Assembly (NCBI RefSeq): GCF_025913575.1 | Contig: NZ_CP109785.1 | Span: forward strand, 1,178,001-1,242,000 | Source of the DNA: Halocatena marina | GTDB lineage: Archaea > Halobacteriota > Halobacteria > Halobacteriales > Haloarculaceae | Length of the DNA: 64,000 nt | Direction of reading: 5' to 3' | Shown: positions 46,473 through 55,480 of the stretch, one piece after another | How the letters are laid out: every line of letters starts with the position of its first letter | How positions within the stretch are numbered: the stretch's first letter is position 1 | Translations under genes and position numbers: made by a program | The notes under the pieces: generated by a model | Seen by the model: only the letters and a program-made list of their open reading frames with translations | Told to the model about the DNA's origin: nothing | Database searches by the model: none

Positions 46473-47690
46473 TCATATATCAGAAGTTTGGGCTGTTTGG
46501 GTGGCTGTCTTTTCGCGAGTAGACCGCAAAGCGGCGGTCGAGCAGAGTGCGATACATGCACCTGCTGCGAGTGTCGGAAACGCGAGCGCGTAACCACCCG
46601 CATCAAGTGTCCAACCGAAGACAACCGGCGAAATCACTGTCGTGCTGAATCCAATGAACGATTGAACCGACAGCGCCATCCCGACGTGTTCATCAGCGAC
46701 AAGCTCGGTGATTACAGTAGATGTTGGTGCACTATCCATCGTAAGGACGAGCCCATAGCACAAGACGAGAGCAACAAGTCCAATGAGTGCAAGTCCTTGC
46801 AGCATACCCAGCACGGCACTGATCAAACCACTCATAAAGAGCGCGCCGGCAATGATCCGAACCCGGCCCACACGGTCGCTCAACGTTCCTCCGATTACGT
46901 TTCCGAGGCCACCAACGGCGATCATCACGCCGGCCAGCGTCCCTGCGGTGAGTTCGGGCTGGCCGGTCGCCGCTATTGCTGGTGTTGCGAGTAAAAACGC
47001 GACGAGCCAGTTTCGAACCCCGAAGAGCTCCCAATTGTGCCACGAATAGACACTCACTGCAGCGAGGTACGACCGATTGCGGAGTATACTAAGATCGAAA
47101 TCGCTCGTCTCACGCGTTTTTGTCGGTGCGTCGCGGCCGATGGTGAGAATGAGGGGCGCGACGACGAGTGCGCCAACGCTCGTCACAGCAATCGCCGTTC
47201 GCCAATCGACCGCGCTTGCGACTGCAGAAGAGATCAGAAACGAGAGACCGCTCCCGAGCGAGAATGTACCGATGTATATCCCCATCGCTGTTCCGCGACC
47301 AGTCTCGGTATACCAATCAGCGACAAATCGCATGCCTGGGACGTAGACGCCGGCCATGCCGATCCCAGCCATAAATCGAAGGAGCGTCCCATCGAGAAAT
47401 CCTGTCGCCACAGCTGCGAACCCGAGACTCGCCACACCAGTCACCGCCGAACCGACCGCGATCACCCAACGTGGGGAGTAGCGATCGACGAGTACTCCCG
47501 CAGGAATGATCGCAACGAGATAGCCAGCCTGAAACGCTCCGAATATGAGTCCGGCATGAATTCCCGACAGATCCCACTCCGCTACAATACGCGGAAGCAC
47601 CGCGGAGTAGTTGAACCAAACAAGAATCGAGAGCAAGAGGGAGACGCTGGCCACGGTGAGCATCCGAATCTGTGTTCGATTACCTACCAT
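46473..47690 (-). CDS. MFS transporter
   Basis: A 405-aa major facilitator with 12 hydrophobic segments. It shows the loop 2-3 motif region GVLVDRYSPRWVIAVG and the second-half counterpart GGTLSDRVGRVRIIAG. No substrate-specific motif is visible. The C-terminus is a Thr/Gln-rich tail. No operon partner; both flanks are non-coding stretches of 300-600 bp. Confidence 0.88.
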   Translation of the reverse strand: MVGNRTQIRMLTVASVSLLLSILVWFNYSAVLPRIVAEWDLSGIHAGLIFGAFQAGYLVAIIPAGVLVDRYSPRWVIAVGSAVTGVASLGFAAVATGFLDGTLLRFMAGIGMAGVYVPGMRFVADWYTETGRGTAMGIYIGTFSLGSGLSFLISSAVASAVDWRTAIAVTSVGALVVAPLILTIGRDAPTKTRETSDFDLSILRNRSYLAAVSVYSWHNWELFGVRNWLVAFLLATPAIAATGQPELTAGTLAGVMIAVGGLGNVIGGTLSDRVGRVRIIAGALFMSGLISAVLGMLQGLALIGLVALVLCYGLVLTMDSAPTSTVITELVADEHVGMALSVQSFIGFSTTVISPVVFGWTLDAGGYALAFPTLAAGACIALCSTAALRSTREKTATQTAQTSDI

Positions 47691-48288
47691 CTAATTACCT
47701 CTGCAACACGAAGACAGATAGAGCTTCGGAGGGCAAGTAATTCCGCAAGCCGACTGTTCCATACTCTGTGAGAAGTTGGCAATTGAGCGTTCATCGACGA
47801 AATTCCGTGTCTACAACGTCTGTTGTTGGAATGGCACAGGGACAATCGTATACTATCTACACATCAGTTTCACCGCCTTCGGGCGAGCGATCGATAAGAT
47901 GTGGAGGAATCCCCATTCACTATGCATTAGGTTGACATTCGATATTCGAAGCAATAAACGAGTATGGGTAGACAGTCCTGTGACGGGCTGCGCGTTCTCA
48001 TTACGGCTGTACTCCTGTAACTCTCAATGGCGTTTTGGAGTGGAATTAGGAAGTACTCAGCCGAGCTACGTTCTCGGCCACGGTTTGTGAACCTTCTCCG
48101 ACATCGATAACAGACAGACTGTCGATATATTCTCATCATCTTGGCGAATCTAGTTATATCAATAGAGGATAGTATCTCTACTACGTATCAGGAGTAGCAC
48201 CACAGTCATCCATAAGAGGTACTATTCGTCGCCCATCGACGTTCGGTAGCCGTCGATTTTATTTGCATATACGTTGTGAACGGTATCG
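47691..48288. other. intergenic region
   Basis: About 600 bp between the MFS gene and the YunG-like gene. I see only the TATA-like box of the latter (48257-48266) and no credible gene. Confidence 0.4.
48257..48266 (+). promoter_or_regulatory. TATA-like box of the YunG-like gene
   Basis: TTTTATTTGC, centred about 28 nt before the ATG at 48289, fitting a leaderless transcript. Confidence 0.45.
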
Positions 48289-48648
48289 ATGGAATTTGAT
48301 GAAGAAAATGTCCTCCGAGCGCTTCGAAAAGCGTGGTCACCTGAGTCAAGTTCGTTGTGGACAGAGGAGAATCCCGCACGAGGGCAGTGTGGCGTTACGG
48401 CGCTCGTCTTGCAGGATCACTTCGGTGGTGAAATCAGAAAAACACCGACCGATGGAGGGTTACATTTCTACAATATCATTAACGATCAGCGATGCGATTT
48501 GACCGCTGACCAATTTGATCAAAAGCCCGAGTACCTCGACCAGCCGTCGAACCGAGATGAGGCATTCGGTGATACGAATGCTCATCGGTACGCGATTCTC
48601 ACAGACCGATTCGAGGCCGTTTTGAGCGCAGAGGGGTACGACCCGTGA
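48289..48648 (+). CDS. YunG-like protein
   Basis: A 119-aa protein resembling the bacterial YunG family of unknown function. The family pattern is clear: a WSPESSSLW start region, NPARGQCGVTALVLQDHFGG (a Cys followed later by GGLHFYN and RCDLTADQF), consistent with a small papain-like or NlpC-like fold in which Cys34 and His59 could be catalytic (inference). It starts at the ATG at 48289, with a TATA-like box about 28 nt upstream. Confidence 0.75.
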   Translation: MEFDEENVLRALRKAWSPESSSLWTEENPARGQCGVTALVLQDHFGGEIRKTPTDGGLHFYNIINDQRCDLTADQFDQKPEYLDQPSNRDEAFGDTNAHRYAILTDRFEAVLSAEGYDP

Positions 48649-49132
48649 TAGACTGATGTTCTGTGAATGATCTCCGCGAGGAATCGAAGAAAGAGACAGT
48701 TTTTCGGTGGTTCTCGACGGAAAAGACAATCGCGAGAGTTGGATGTGTAAACACGCGGCCCTCGAATCTGAACAGCGTATAAAATATTACGTTATCCACA
48801 TTCTGATCGGTATACGAACTATTAGTAGAATATGAATGTTTCCAGATCTTCTTCGCTTTATGATGGGTATTCTATTGTAACGCTATTTTGAGTCAACTGA
48901 CGTAGGTCAAATTGTAAGGATTGTTGCTATAATTTCTGAGGGCTGGTTTGATTCAGATTAATGGGATGGAGTAACTTCCTCGTATCAATGGCCTCCGTGA
49001 ATGATCTGTCTTGGTGGGTGGATAATTGGAGGATGTGTCCTCTGATCTATGAGTATCATTATTTCATCAAGAAGAAGAGACAGCATTCCACGATAAGTGC
49101 TGTGGTGAAGACACGAATTGGGTGGATTTAGG
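48649..49132. other. intergenic region, AT-rich
   Basis: About 480 bp with no credible gene or motif. Confidence 0.4.
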
Positions 49133-49405
49133 TCAGTCATACGGTTCGAAGACGAATACGGTCTCCTCTCCGATTGAGTCGCCGTCGTGTACTGACTCGA
49201 CGCGAAGAACGACGTCTTGTGTTGTTCCACATCCTTGATTGACGAACTCGTTCCAGCGATCGCCAACGGCAACGGGTCCGTCTCGTGTTCGGCGAAGGTA
49301 CAACCGGTAGGAACGACTGTCGAGTGCCTCGGCAATTCGAGACGTGGGTGGTGAAAAAGACAGGCGTATCTCAGTGGCGATGGCCGGTCTCTGTTGGTTG
49401 CCCAT
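49133..49405 (-). CDS. small conserved-type protein, unknown
   Basis: A 90-aa protein starting MGNQQRPAIATEIRLSFSPP. It reads as a beta-rich fold (SYRLYLRRTRDGPVAVGDRW; TTQDVVLRVESVHDG; EETVFVFEPYD) with balanced charge and no membrane segment. No family recognised. The composition supports a real gene. Confidence 0.6.
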   Translation of the reverse strand: MGNQQRPAIATEIRLSFSPPTSRIAEALDSRSYRLYLRRTRDGPVAVGDRWNEFVNQGCGTTQDVVLRVESVHDGDSIGEETVFVFEPYD

Positions 49406-49457
49406 GTGCCTTCAATGCGCCCGCTCAAATTGAACCTATTCCTCTATCTAATAGTTG

Positions 49458-49714
49458 ATGGATGACTCACGGGACGATTACGGCGAATCGGTTCGTTCAT
49501 TTCGTCTCCGAATCCACTCGGGATACATTGGTAGCGTCTGGCGTCCGTCTTCAAATACGGACTACACGGCTCTTTCTGTACTATCGCGGTGATTTCGGCG
49601 GCCGCTGTGGTATTTATGAATATCTCGAACAATACGGTGTCATCGATCAGGGGAATCGCCCTCGCGTGCGGTGCGATCGGTATGACTGGACGCTACACAC
49701 AGGAGTATGACTGA
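49458..49714 (+). pseudogene. frameshifted small membrane protein
   Basis: From the ATG at 49458 an acidic N-terminus reads MDDSRDDYGESVRSFRLR and continues to a stop at 49592. A second frame, open from about 49537 to the TGA at 49712-49714, carries a membrane-type sequence (FCTIAVISAAAVVFMNIS, then IRGIALACGAIGM). A single-base change in the overlap would give one ~85-residue protein with two hydrophobic segments. It could be decay, a sequencing error or chance. Confidence 0.35.
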
Positions 49715-49739
49715 ACGCTGGTTAATAGTTCCAAATAGA

Positions 49740-50063
49740 TCACTGCTCACCAGCAGTGAGAGACTGCTGATCGATTTTTTCGATCACCGACTGGGCAGGT
49801 TTGCGGTCAATTTCCGGAGCGAACTCGCTTCTTGCGTGATAATCACACTCATATTGAATCCGATCCAATTCGAAGGCAGTGAACGCAAATTTTTTGTCCT
49901 CGATTTTTTCGATGATCGTAAGCTCGACACTCGGCAACGGCAGGTCCGTGTCGTCTCGTACAGCGACGTGAATGTAATCGAGGAACGCCTGATGCATCGC
50001 CCACCGCTCCTCTCGCGTGAACTCGAACTCGGTTACGGGCGGGGTGTTGATTTCGGCGACCAT
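49740..50063 (-). CDS. small acidic protein, unknown
   Basis: A 107-aa acidic protein starting MVAEINTPPVTEFEFTREER. It has the pattern EFTREERWAMHQAFLDYI, then a hydrophobic strand (VELTIIEKIEDKKFAFTAFE). Proteins of this size and start are common in haloarchaea, but I cannot assign a family with certainty. It is encoded near the other small minus-strand gene at 49133. Confidence 0.6.
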   Translation of the reverse strand: MVAEINTPPVTEFEFTREERWAMHQAFLDYIHVAVRDDTDLPLPSVELTIIEKIEDKKFAFTAFELDRIQYECDYHARSEFAPEIDRKPAQSVIEKIDQQSLTAGEQ

Positions 50064-50428
50064 TGGTTTCTCACCGGTAGTTCATTACCTATAGTAACTG
50101 CTTGGTGAAGGACGATCGTAAGTCTATGCCAACGCGAACGAAACCACCTTACCACGCGGTGAGCGCCCTCGCGTCCGCTGAACTGAAGCACGCCGTTGGT
50201 TTTTCAAATTTGATATCTGTCATTATCGCTCCCGTGCGCTCAATGTTCGACGATTTTCTCTCGCCCTATCGATAGTACAGACAGAATGCCTGCACAATCG
50301 CTGATGGAAACTGGCGATAGTCTACTCAAGCGCTCAAATCAATGATTTCTGACGAGTACGACGATGAATTGCCGAAAATAACGATCGGATGAATTGTCAA
50401 ATTATGTTATATATGCGAATAAATGCGT
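50064..50428. other. intergenic region
   Basis: About 365 bp. A 49-codon plus-strand frame (50126-50275, start MPTRTKPPYHAV) lies here. It lacks acidic composition and cannot be supported as a gene. Nothing else is seen. Confidence 0.3.
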
Positions 50429-50803
50429 TCAATCGCTGATGTTGGTGATGTGTTCTTGACCCCACTCATGCATCGCGTAGATCACAGGTTCGAGTGATTG
50501 ACCGTGTGTCGTCAGTGAGTACTGGACACGAACTGGCTTCTCACTGACAATTTCTCGATTTATGAGCTGATTTTCCTCAAGATCGTCCAGACTATCAGAG
50601 AGCACCTTACTGGAGATGCCGTCGACATTCTCTTTCAGTTCGTTGAACCCGCTTGGCCCATATTCGAGCAGTCGGTGAACGATGACTGGATGCCACTTCT
50701 TCCCAATGAGTGTCGCTGTCGTTGTGACTGGACACCACTCTTCACCAGTACACCAGACTTCGAGTTGTTCGATCCCGTCGTTCGATTCAGTTCGATCGGT
50801 CAT
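50429..50803 (-). CDS. HxlR-family transcriptional regulator
   Basis: A 124-aa winged-helix regulator of the HxlR (DUF24) family. The domain fills about 12-115: EWCPVTTTATLIGKKWHPVI, then GFNELKENVDGISSKVLSD, and the wing RVQYSLTTHG. Two Cys near the N-terminus (WCTGEEWCP) could sense redox state. A TATA-like box (TATTAAAG, 50826-50833) supports a leaderless start, and an inverted repeat (50835-50860) sits at its upstream edge. It is divergent from the small HTH gene. Confidence 0.9.
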   Translation of the reverse strand: MTDRTESNDGIEQLEVWCTGEEWCPVTTTATLIGKKWHPVIVHRLLEYGPSGFNELKENVDGISSKVLSDSLDDLEENQLINREIVSEKPVRVQYSLTTHGQSLEPVIYAMHEWGQEHITNISD

Positions 50804-50825
50804 ACGTTCTAAAGGAACACGGCTT

Positions 50826-50860
50826 CTTTAATAGTTACGTATGGATATCGGATTACGTAA
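50826..50860. promoter_or_regulatory. HxlR promoter with an inverted-repeat operator
   Basis: CTTTAATA (50826-50833) is the minus-strand TATA-like box. Just beyond it, TTACGTA (50835-50841) and TACGTAA (50854-50860) form perfect 7-bp arms around 12 bp. A binding protein there would block or recruit the basal factors, so autoregulation by the HxlR protein is likely. Confidence 0.5.
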
Positions 50861-50958
50861 GGTAACGTGGTACGAATTCAGTTCATCGATACCAGAGCCA
50901 TCAGTACGTACCCCCGACCGAGAGATTGTTGTAGTTGAGTATAGAACTGTTCGACATA

Positions 50959-51195
50959 GTGAGTAGAGACAGCAAAGAGCAAATTCAAGATCTTCCACCG
51001 AGCGCAAAACTCGTCTACAAAGTTCTAGAGTACGAAGGATCGGCGACACAGAGCCAACTCATCGAAGAAACGAGACTCTCAGAGCGTACCGTCCGATATG
51101 CGTTGGGCGAACTCCAGTCGATCGATGTTGTCGAACAGGAGATCTACTTTGCAGACGCCAGAAAACGGCTCTATTCACTCAACAGAACCGTCTAA
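50959..51195 (+). CDS. small winged-helix regulator
   Basis: A 78-aa protein, essentially one winged helix: LPPSAKLVYKVLEYEGSATQ, then QLIEETRLSERTVRYALGEL and VEQEIYFADARKRLYSL. This matches a common haloarchaeal MarR-like/TrmB-like stand-alone domain. I chose the GTG at 50959 (VSRDSKEQI), since relatives begin MSRDS; a TTG at 50935 is the alternative. It is divergent from the HxlR gene and precedes the thiol-redox genes. Confidence 0.8.
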   Translation: MSRDSKEQIQDLPPSAKLVYKVLEYEGSATQSQLIEETRLSERTVRYALGELQSIDVVEQEIYFADARKRLYSLNRTV

Positions 51196-51212
51196 GTGTT
51201 GGCCAATTGGTT

Positions 51213-51383
51213 ATGAACGAAAAACGCAACCGACGAGTGGTCGTCGCATCAGTGCTAGCAACGGTTCTCATCGTCACTTGTGCCCACTGCAGCAACGTAA
51301 CGCAGGGAATGCAGCATAATCGCAGCAGCACGCGTTCGTTACTGAAGCATTTATTCGTATGGGCCCTTCATTCCTACGCATGA
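51213..51383 (+). CDS. short ORF coupled to the DsbA-like gene
   Basis: A 56-codon frame whose TGA overlaps the ATG of the DsbA-like gene (ATGA at 51380-51383). It starts with basic residues and a hydrophobic segment (RRVVVASVLATVLIVTC), followed by a CAHC motif and a less typical tail. The coupling and the CxxC fit a small membrane thiol protein, but the tail composition is not clearly haloarchaeal. It may be only a leader. Confidence 0.35.
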   Translation: MNEKRNRRVVVASVLATVLIVTCAHCSNVTQGMQHNRSSTRSLLKHLFVWALHSYA

Positions 51384-52009
51384 GTCAGGATGATGATCAA
51401 ATCACCGTGTACTCGGATTACGTCTGTCCGTTTTGTTATCTCGGTCGCCAATCGCTCGAAATGTATCAAGCGTCACGCGAGCAGCCTCTCGAAATCGACT
51501 GGCATCCATTCGATTTACGGAGTCAGAAACGCGGCCCCGACGGTGAGATCGACAACTCGGTCGACGACGGCAAAGATGAGGAGTATTACGATCAGGTTCG
51601 ACAGAACGTCGCACAGTTAAAACAGCAGTACGATGCTGATGAGATGCTCAGTTTAGACGATCTGCCAGACGTAGACTCCCTGGACGCTCAAGTCGCCTCT
51701 TACTACGTCAAGACCGAATACCCAGACCAGTGGCTCGCGTTCGACGAAGCTGTCTTCGAGGCGCTCTGGGTCGACGGGAGAGACGTCGGCGACGTCGACG
51801 TCTTGGCTGACCTCGCTGGGGATGTTGGACTCGCGGGGGAGGAGATACGCGAGGCGGTCGCAGACGAGGAACTTCGTGATCGACTTCACGAACTGTTCAC
51901 CGACGCCCAGCGCGATCGTATCACTGGCGTTCCGACGTTTGCGTACGATGACCACGCTGCTCGGGGGGCGGTTCCCCCAGAGCATTTGGAACGGCTCATC
52001 GAGACATAG
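51380..52009 (+). CDS. DsbA/FrnE family thiol oxidoreductase
   Basis: A 209-aa DsbA-like protein of the FrnE group. The active site is Cys16-x-x-Cys19 (SDYVCPFCYLG) at the N-terminus of a thioredoxin fold with the usual helical insertion (about 65-150), and the cis-Pro loop is ITGVPTFAYDD. No signal peptide is present, so it works in the cytoplasm, perhaps on thiol stress. Followed by glutaredoxin- and peroxiredoxin-like genes. Confidence 0.9.
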   Translation: MSQDDDQITVYSDYVCPFCYLGRQSLEMYQASREQPLEIDWHPFDLRSQKRGPDGEIDNSVDDGKDEEYYDQVRQNVAQLKQQYDADEMLSLDDLPDVDSLDAQVASYYVKTEYPDQWLAFDEAVFEALWVDGRDVGDVDVLADLAGDVGLAGEEIREAVADEELRDRLHELFTDAQRDRITGVPTFAYDDHAARGAVPPEHLERLIET

Positions 52010-52192
52010 CGTACGGTCACAGGGCGACTCGTACTGTTGTTCACTATATTGTGATGAATCTATGGCTCACAGCACAAACGTGGCATGTCGAATCGGTGGC
52101 AAGGATCGCTGATAGACCTGAGCCGAGTCGTGTAGATTGCTGGTAGCAAAGTACTTACCTGTCACTCGACCCAATTTTGGGTCGAATCACTA

Positions 52193-52468
52193 ATGGCAGT
52201 AACTGTGCCCACCGACGACACAGCGATTACGTTGTATCGGCTGCAGGCCTGTCCATACTGTGAGCGCGTCGTTCGGACGCTCAATAAGTATGGCCTCACG
52301 TATCGCTCACGATTCGTCGAAGCGATGCATTCTGAGCGCGACGTCGTCAAGCGCATTAGCGGTAAGCGTACTGTGCCGGCTATTGTCGATGAGAATACCG
52401 GTGTGACGATGTCTGAGAGTGACAACATTGTCCAGTATCTCGAGGACACCTACGGAGAGGCCGAATAG
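52193..52468 (+). CDS. glutaredoxin-like protein
   Basis: A 91-aa glutaredoxin/GST-N-terminal-like protein with Cys20-Pro-Tyr-Cys23 (QACPYCERVVRTLNKY) and the cis-Pro motif TVPAIVDENTG. It reduces disulfides or glutathione-like mixed disulfides. Haloarchaea use gamma-glutamylcysteine (established knowledge). The stop (52466-52468) is 1 nt before the next ATG, so the two genes form an operon. Confidence 0.9.
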   Translation: MAVTVPTDDTAITLYRLQACPYCERVVRTLNKYGLTYRSRFVEAMHSERDVVKRISGKRTVPAIVDENTGVTMSESDNIVQYLEDTYGEAE

Positions 52469-52469
52469 C

Positions 52470-52985
52470 ATGGACCTCGACTTTGACGTCGTGGAGTTGG
52501 AAGAGGCGGATCATCCGACAGAAAACGAGCAGGCCCCAGACTTCGTCCGGCCGCTCGTCAACGACGAGTACTGGGAGGACGTCGCTCTCTCGGACCTCAT
52601 AGCTGCGAACACGATTCTACTCGTCTTCCACCCAATGGATGGAGATTTCCCGGCGACGTACATCTGGAATGAGCTCCGTGATCGGTCATGGGACGATCAC
52701 CACGAGGTTACTATCGTCGGCCTCTCAATCTCATCACCCTACGAGCACAAGCGGTTCATTGCCGAGCGAGGAATGGACTATCAGCTGTTCAGCGACCCAC
52801 AGAATGACGTTGCTGAGAAGTACAATATCGTCAATGATCTCGATGGAATGGCTGGTATTAGCGAGCCACGACCTGCCGTCTTCCTCATCGACGAGGATCG
52901 GAGGATTCGGTACGCATGGGTTGCACAGCAGTGGCCCGATTTCCCGGAGTACGACGAGATCGAAGACGAACTAGCAGCGCTTTGA
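52470..52985 (+). CDS. peroxiredoxin-like (redoxin) protein without peroxidatic Cys
   Basis: A 171-aa AhpC/TSA-fold protein. The strand-helix segment that usually holds the peroxidatic Cys reads LLVFHPMDGDFPATYIWNEL and has no Cys, and I see none elsewhere in the protein. It is thus unlikely to be a classical peroxidase. It may be a regulator or partner of the glutaredoxin encoded directly upstream (inference). The start is 1 nt after the glutaredoxin stop. Confidence 0.82.
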   Translation: MDLDFDVVELEEADHPTENEQAPDFVRPLVNDEYWEDVALSDLIAANTILLVFHPMDGDFPATYIWNELRDRSWDDHHEVTIVGLSISSPYEHKRFIAERGMDYQLFSDPQNDVAEKYNIVNDLDGMAGISEPRPAVFLIDEDRRIRYAWVAQQWPDFPEYDEIEDELAAL

Positions 52986-53620
52986 ACTGGCTCAGAGCAG
53001 CAAACATCGATCGACTGCTTGACTTCGGGACGTCGGTTGGTCGGCCGTCGTACGGATCTAACGTAAAGCGAACAATTTGAACTCCTCTGTCCGGAATCTG
53101 TTACAACTGTACTTACGTAATGGTAATTGGGTTACCAGTAGCTCACTTACTAACGTCGCTTTGCTCGACGACAGAGACTCTCGGTGATTTTGTCTGGATG
53201 CTAGAACAGAAACAGACAGGTCGAGTGCTATGGGACCGGATTGTGGTCCACCATTCATAGAACCTCCGGCACAAAGGGATACAGAGTGAAGGGGAGATTC
53301 ACTGATCTCTTTTTGGCTCTGCCTGCCCTACGTTGTCTGTGTCATGGTATACTCTGATTCCCTGATCGACGACATAGGCACTCTCACAGCTGAAGCGTTC
53401 GTCCGGACAAAGTCGCTACTCGGCTGGAATTGCCTAAGAAACGGGCAGTATCGCTCACGATGCGGAACCGCGGGGCGGGTAAAACACTCTGTCTTCGATA
53501 GCGACAGTCGCTCCCACGGTGTCCACAGTAGTCCCCTCGGTCGAGGCCCCGAACAGAGTGGCTTTCGTGTCGATCAACGTGCTCCATCAGACGACTGTTC
53601 AGTGGCTTCGGGTGATACCG
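52986..53620. other. intergenic region with inverted repeats
   Basis: About 635 bp without a credible gene. It contains TTACGTAA (53112-53119) and a perfect inverted repeat, TGGTAA-TTGGG-TTACCA (53121-53137). The first resembles the arms of the operator beside the HxlR gene. Confidence 0.45.
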
Positions 53621-55480
53621 ATGTCTGATGTGACGTACACGCCAATCGAGGAATACGGCTTCATCGGCAATCTCGAAACGTGCGCTCTCATCGGTCCGAA
53701 CGCGTCGATTGATTGGTTCCCATTCCCTCATCTCGAGTCCGAAAGCATTTTCGCTGCGATCCTTGATCCGGAGCGCGGTGGCCGGTTCTGTATCAGTCCA
53801 GGAGAACCGTTCGAAGCGAGCCACCAGTACAGAGAGCGAACGAACGTTCTCGAAACGACGTTCAGAACGTCGAACGGGACCGCAACAGTAACTGATTTTA
53901 TGCCACCTGCTGGGCAAATCGATCAGCCAAAACAAGTGCTCTATCGTAAGGTCACCTGTCGAGAGGGCCCCGTCGATCTCGATCTCGAATTCGAGCCTCG
54001 ATTCGATTACGGCCGGGCGGAGATGACATTCTCATCGACAGAAGCCGGCATCTGTGCAGAGAGCGAAAAAACTCAAGTACTGCTCGAAGCGCCGATCGAT
54101 CTTACGATCCTCGACAATCGGGTGACCGGCAGGATTTCGGTCGAACCAGGAGAATCAGAGTGGTTCTTACTCCGGTGTCCGGGGGCTGAGGACGCAGCTA
54201 CCGACCCCAGCACGGCGCTAGCTGCGACGACCGACTATTGGACAAACTGGGCACACAACTGTGATCGCGTAGAGGGTGACTGTGCCTTCGGCGGTTCGTG
54301 GCACGAACTCGCAGTTCGATCTGGTCTCGTCCTCAAACTCCTCACACACGTCGATGCTGGAGCCATTGCTGCTGCCCCGACCACATCACTGCCAGAGGGT
54401 ATCGGTGGCGTTCGTAACTGGGACTACCGCTTCAATTGGCTCCGCGACGCCGGCTTTACCGTACAAGCGCTGTCGAATCTCGGACATTCGGCGGAAGCCA
54501 ACGAGTATTTCGATTGGTTCATGAGTGTTTGCCAAATTGACGATCCAAAGGAGCTACAACCACTGTACGGTCTCCACGGCGACGTAGATCTCACTGAACA
54601 AGAACTCGATCATCTTGCAGGATACCGAAACTCACAGCCAGTTCGGATCGGCAACGCTGCTGCCGACCAGCGACAGCTCGACATCTACGGTGAACTCCTT
54701 CTCGCTGTCGACGAGATGCTCCAGTACGACCGATCGCTCGACGATGATGAATGGGACGCTGTTCGTTCGATTGTCGAATACGTTCAAGACGTGTGGACGA
54801 ACTCCGATGCCGGAATCTGGGAGGTCCGTGGCGGCAACAAACATTTCGTCTACTCGAAAGTACTGTGCTGGGTCGCCCTCGATCGGGGAATAGACATCGC
54901 AACCAGATACGGCTACGATGCGCCGCTCGATGACTGGCACGACACGCGAGCGACAATCAAAGAAGACGTGCTCGAAAACGGATACGACGACAGTGTTGGT
55001 GCATTCATGCAGGCGTATGGTTCGAACGCAATCGATGCGACAGGACTGTTGTTACCGATCGTTGGATTTCTCCCATTCGACGACGACCGGGTCCAGAATA
55101 CGATTGCGGTGATCGACGACCGTCTCGTCGAAGACGACGTACTCGTTCAGCGATACGATGGAGATGACGGGCTGCCGGGTGGAGAGGGTGCTTTCGTGCT
55201 TTGCTCGTGCTGGCTGATCGATGCACTTTCCCTCTCGGGACGAGTCGATGACGCCTGTGATCGATTCAAACGGCTCATGGAGTACGTGAATCCGCTTGGT
55301 CTCATCGCTGAAGAGGTGGCGGCAGGCACCGAAACGTACCTCGGAAACTACCCGCAGGCGTTCAGCCACATCGGTATCATCAACAGTGCTCTGTATCTGG
55401 GCTACGTTCAGGGATACGGGTTACCGGGTCCTCCACCGATGGGAATTCGACTCGGTGAGCCGATCGAGAACAAGCCGTAA
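53621..55480 (+). CDS. GH15 family glucoamylase/trehalase-like enzyme
   Basis: A 619-aa protein of the GH15 group. It starts MSDVTYTPIEEYG. The N-terminal beta-sandwich (about 1-230) is followed by the (alpha/alpha)6 catalytic barrel, with GGVRNWDYRFNWLRDAGF in the first conserved loop and GLIAEEVAAGTETYLGNYPQAF near the end, where the general base Glu lies. Archaeal GH15 members include glucoamylases and trehalases. The trehalose-6-phosphate synthase in this window makes trehalase plausible, but the sequence alone does not decide. No signal peptide. Confidence 0.9.
   Translation: MSDVTYTPIEEYGFIGNLETCALIGPNASIDWFPFPHLESESIFAAILDPERGGRFCISPGEPFEASHQYRERTNVLETTFRTSNGTATVTDFMPPAGQIDQPKQVLYRKVTCREGPVDLDLEFEPRFDYGRAEMTFSSTEAGICAESEKTQVLLEAPIDLTILDNRVTGRISVEPGESEWFLLRCPGAEDAATDPSTALAATTDYWTNWAHNCDRVEGDCAFGGSWHELAVRSGLVLKLLTHVDAGAIAAAPTTSLPEGIGGVRNWDYRFNWLRDAGFTVQALSNLGHSAEANEYFDWFMSVCQIDDPKELQPLYGLHGDVDLTEQELDHLAGYRNSQPVRIGNAAADQRQLDIYGELLLAVDEMLQYDRSLDDDEWDAVRSIVEYVQDVWTNSDAGIWEVRGGNKHFVYSKVLCWVALDRGIDIATRYGYDAPLDDWHDTRATIKEDVLENGYDDSVGAFMQAYGSNAIDATGLLLPIVGFLPFDDDRVQNTIAVIDDRLVEDDVLVQRYDGDDGLPGGEGAFVLCSCWLIDALSLSGRVDDACDRFKRLMEYVNPLGLIAEEVAAGTETYLGNYPQAFSHIGIINSALYLGYVQGYGLPGPPPMGIRLGEPIENKP

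Noticed and set aside
50126-50275. 49-codon plus-strand frame
   Set aside because: Reads cleanly but is basic rather than acidic, has no promoter-like box and no known pattern.
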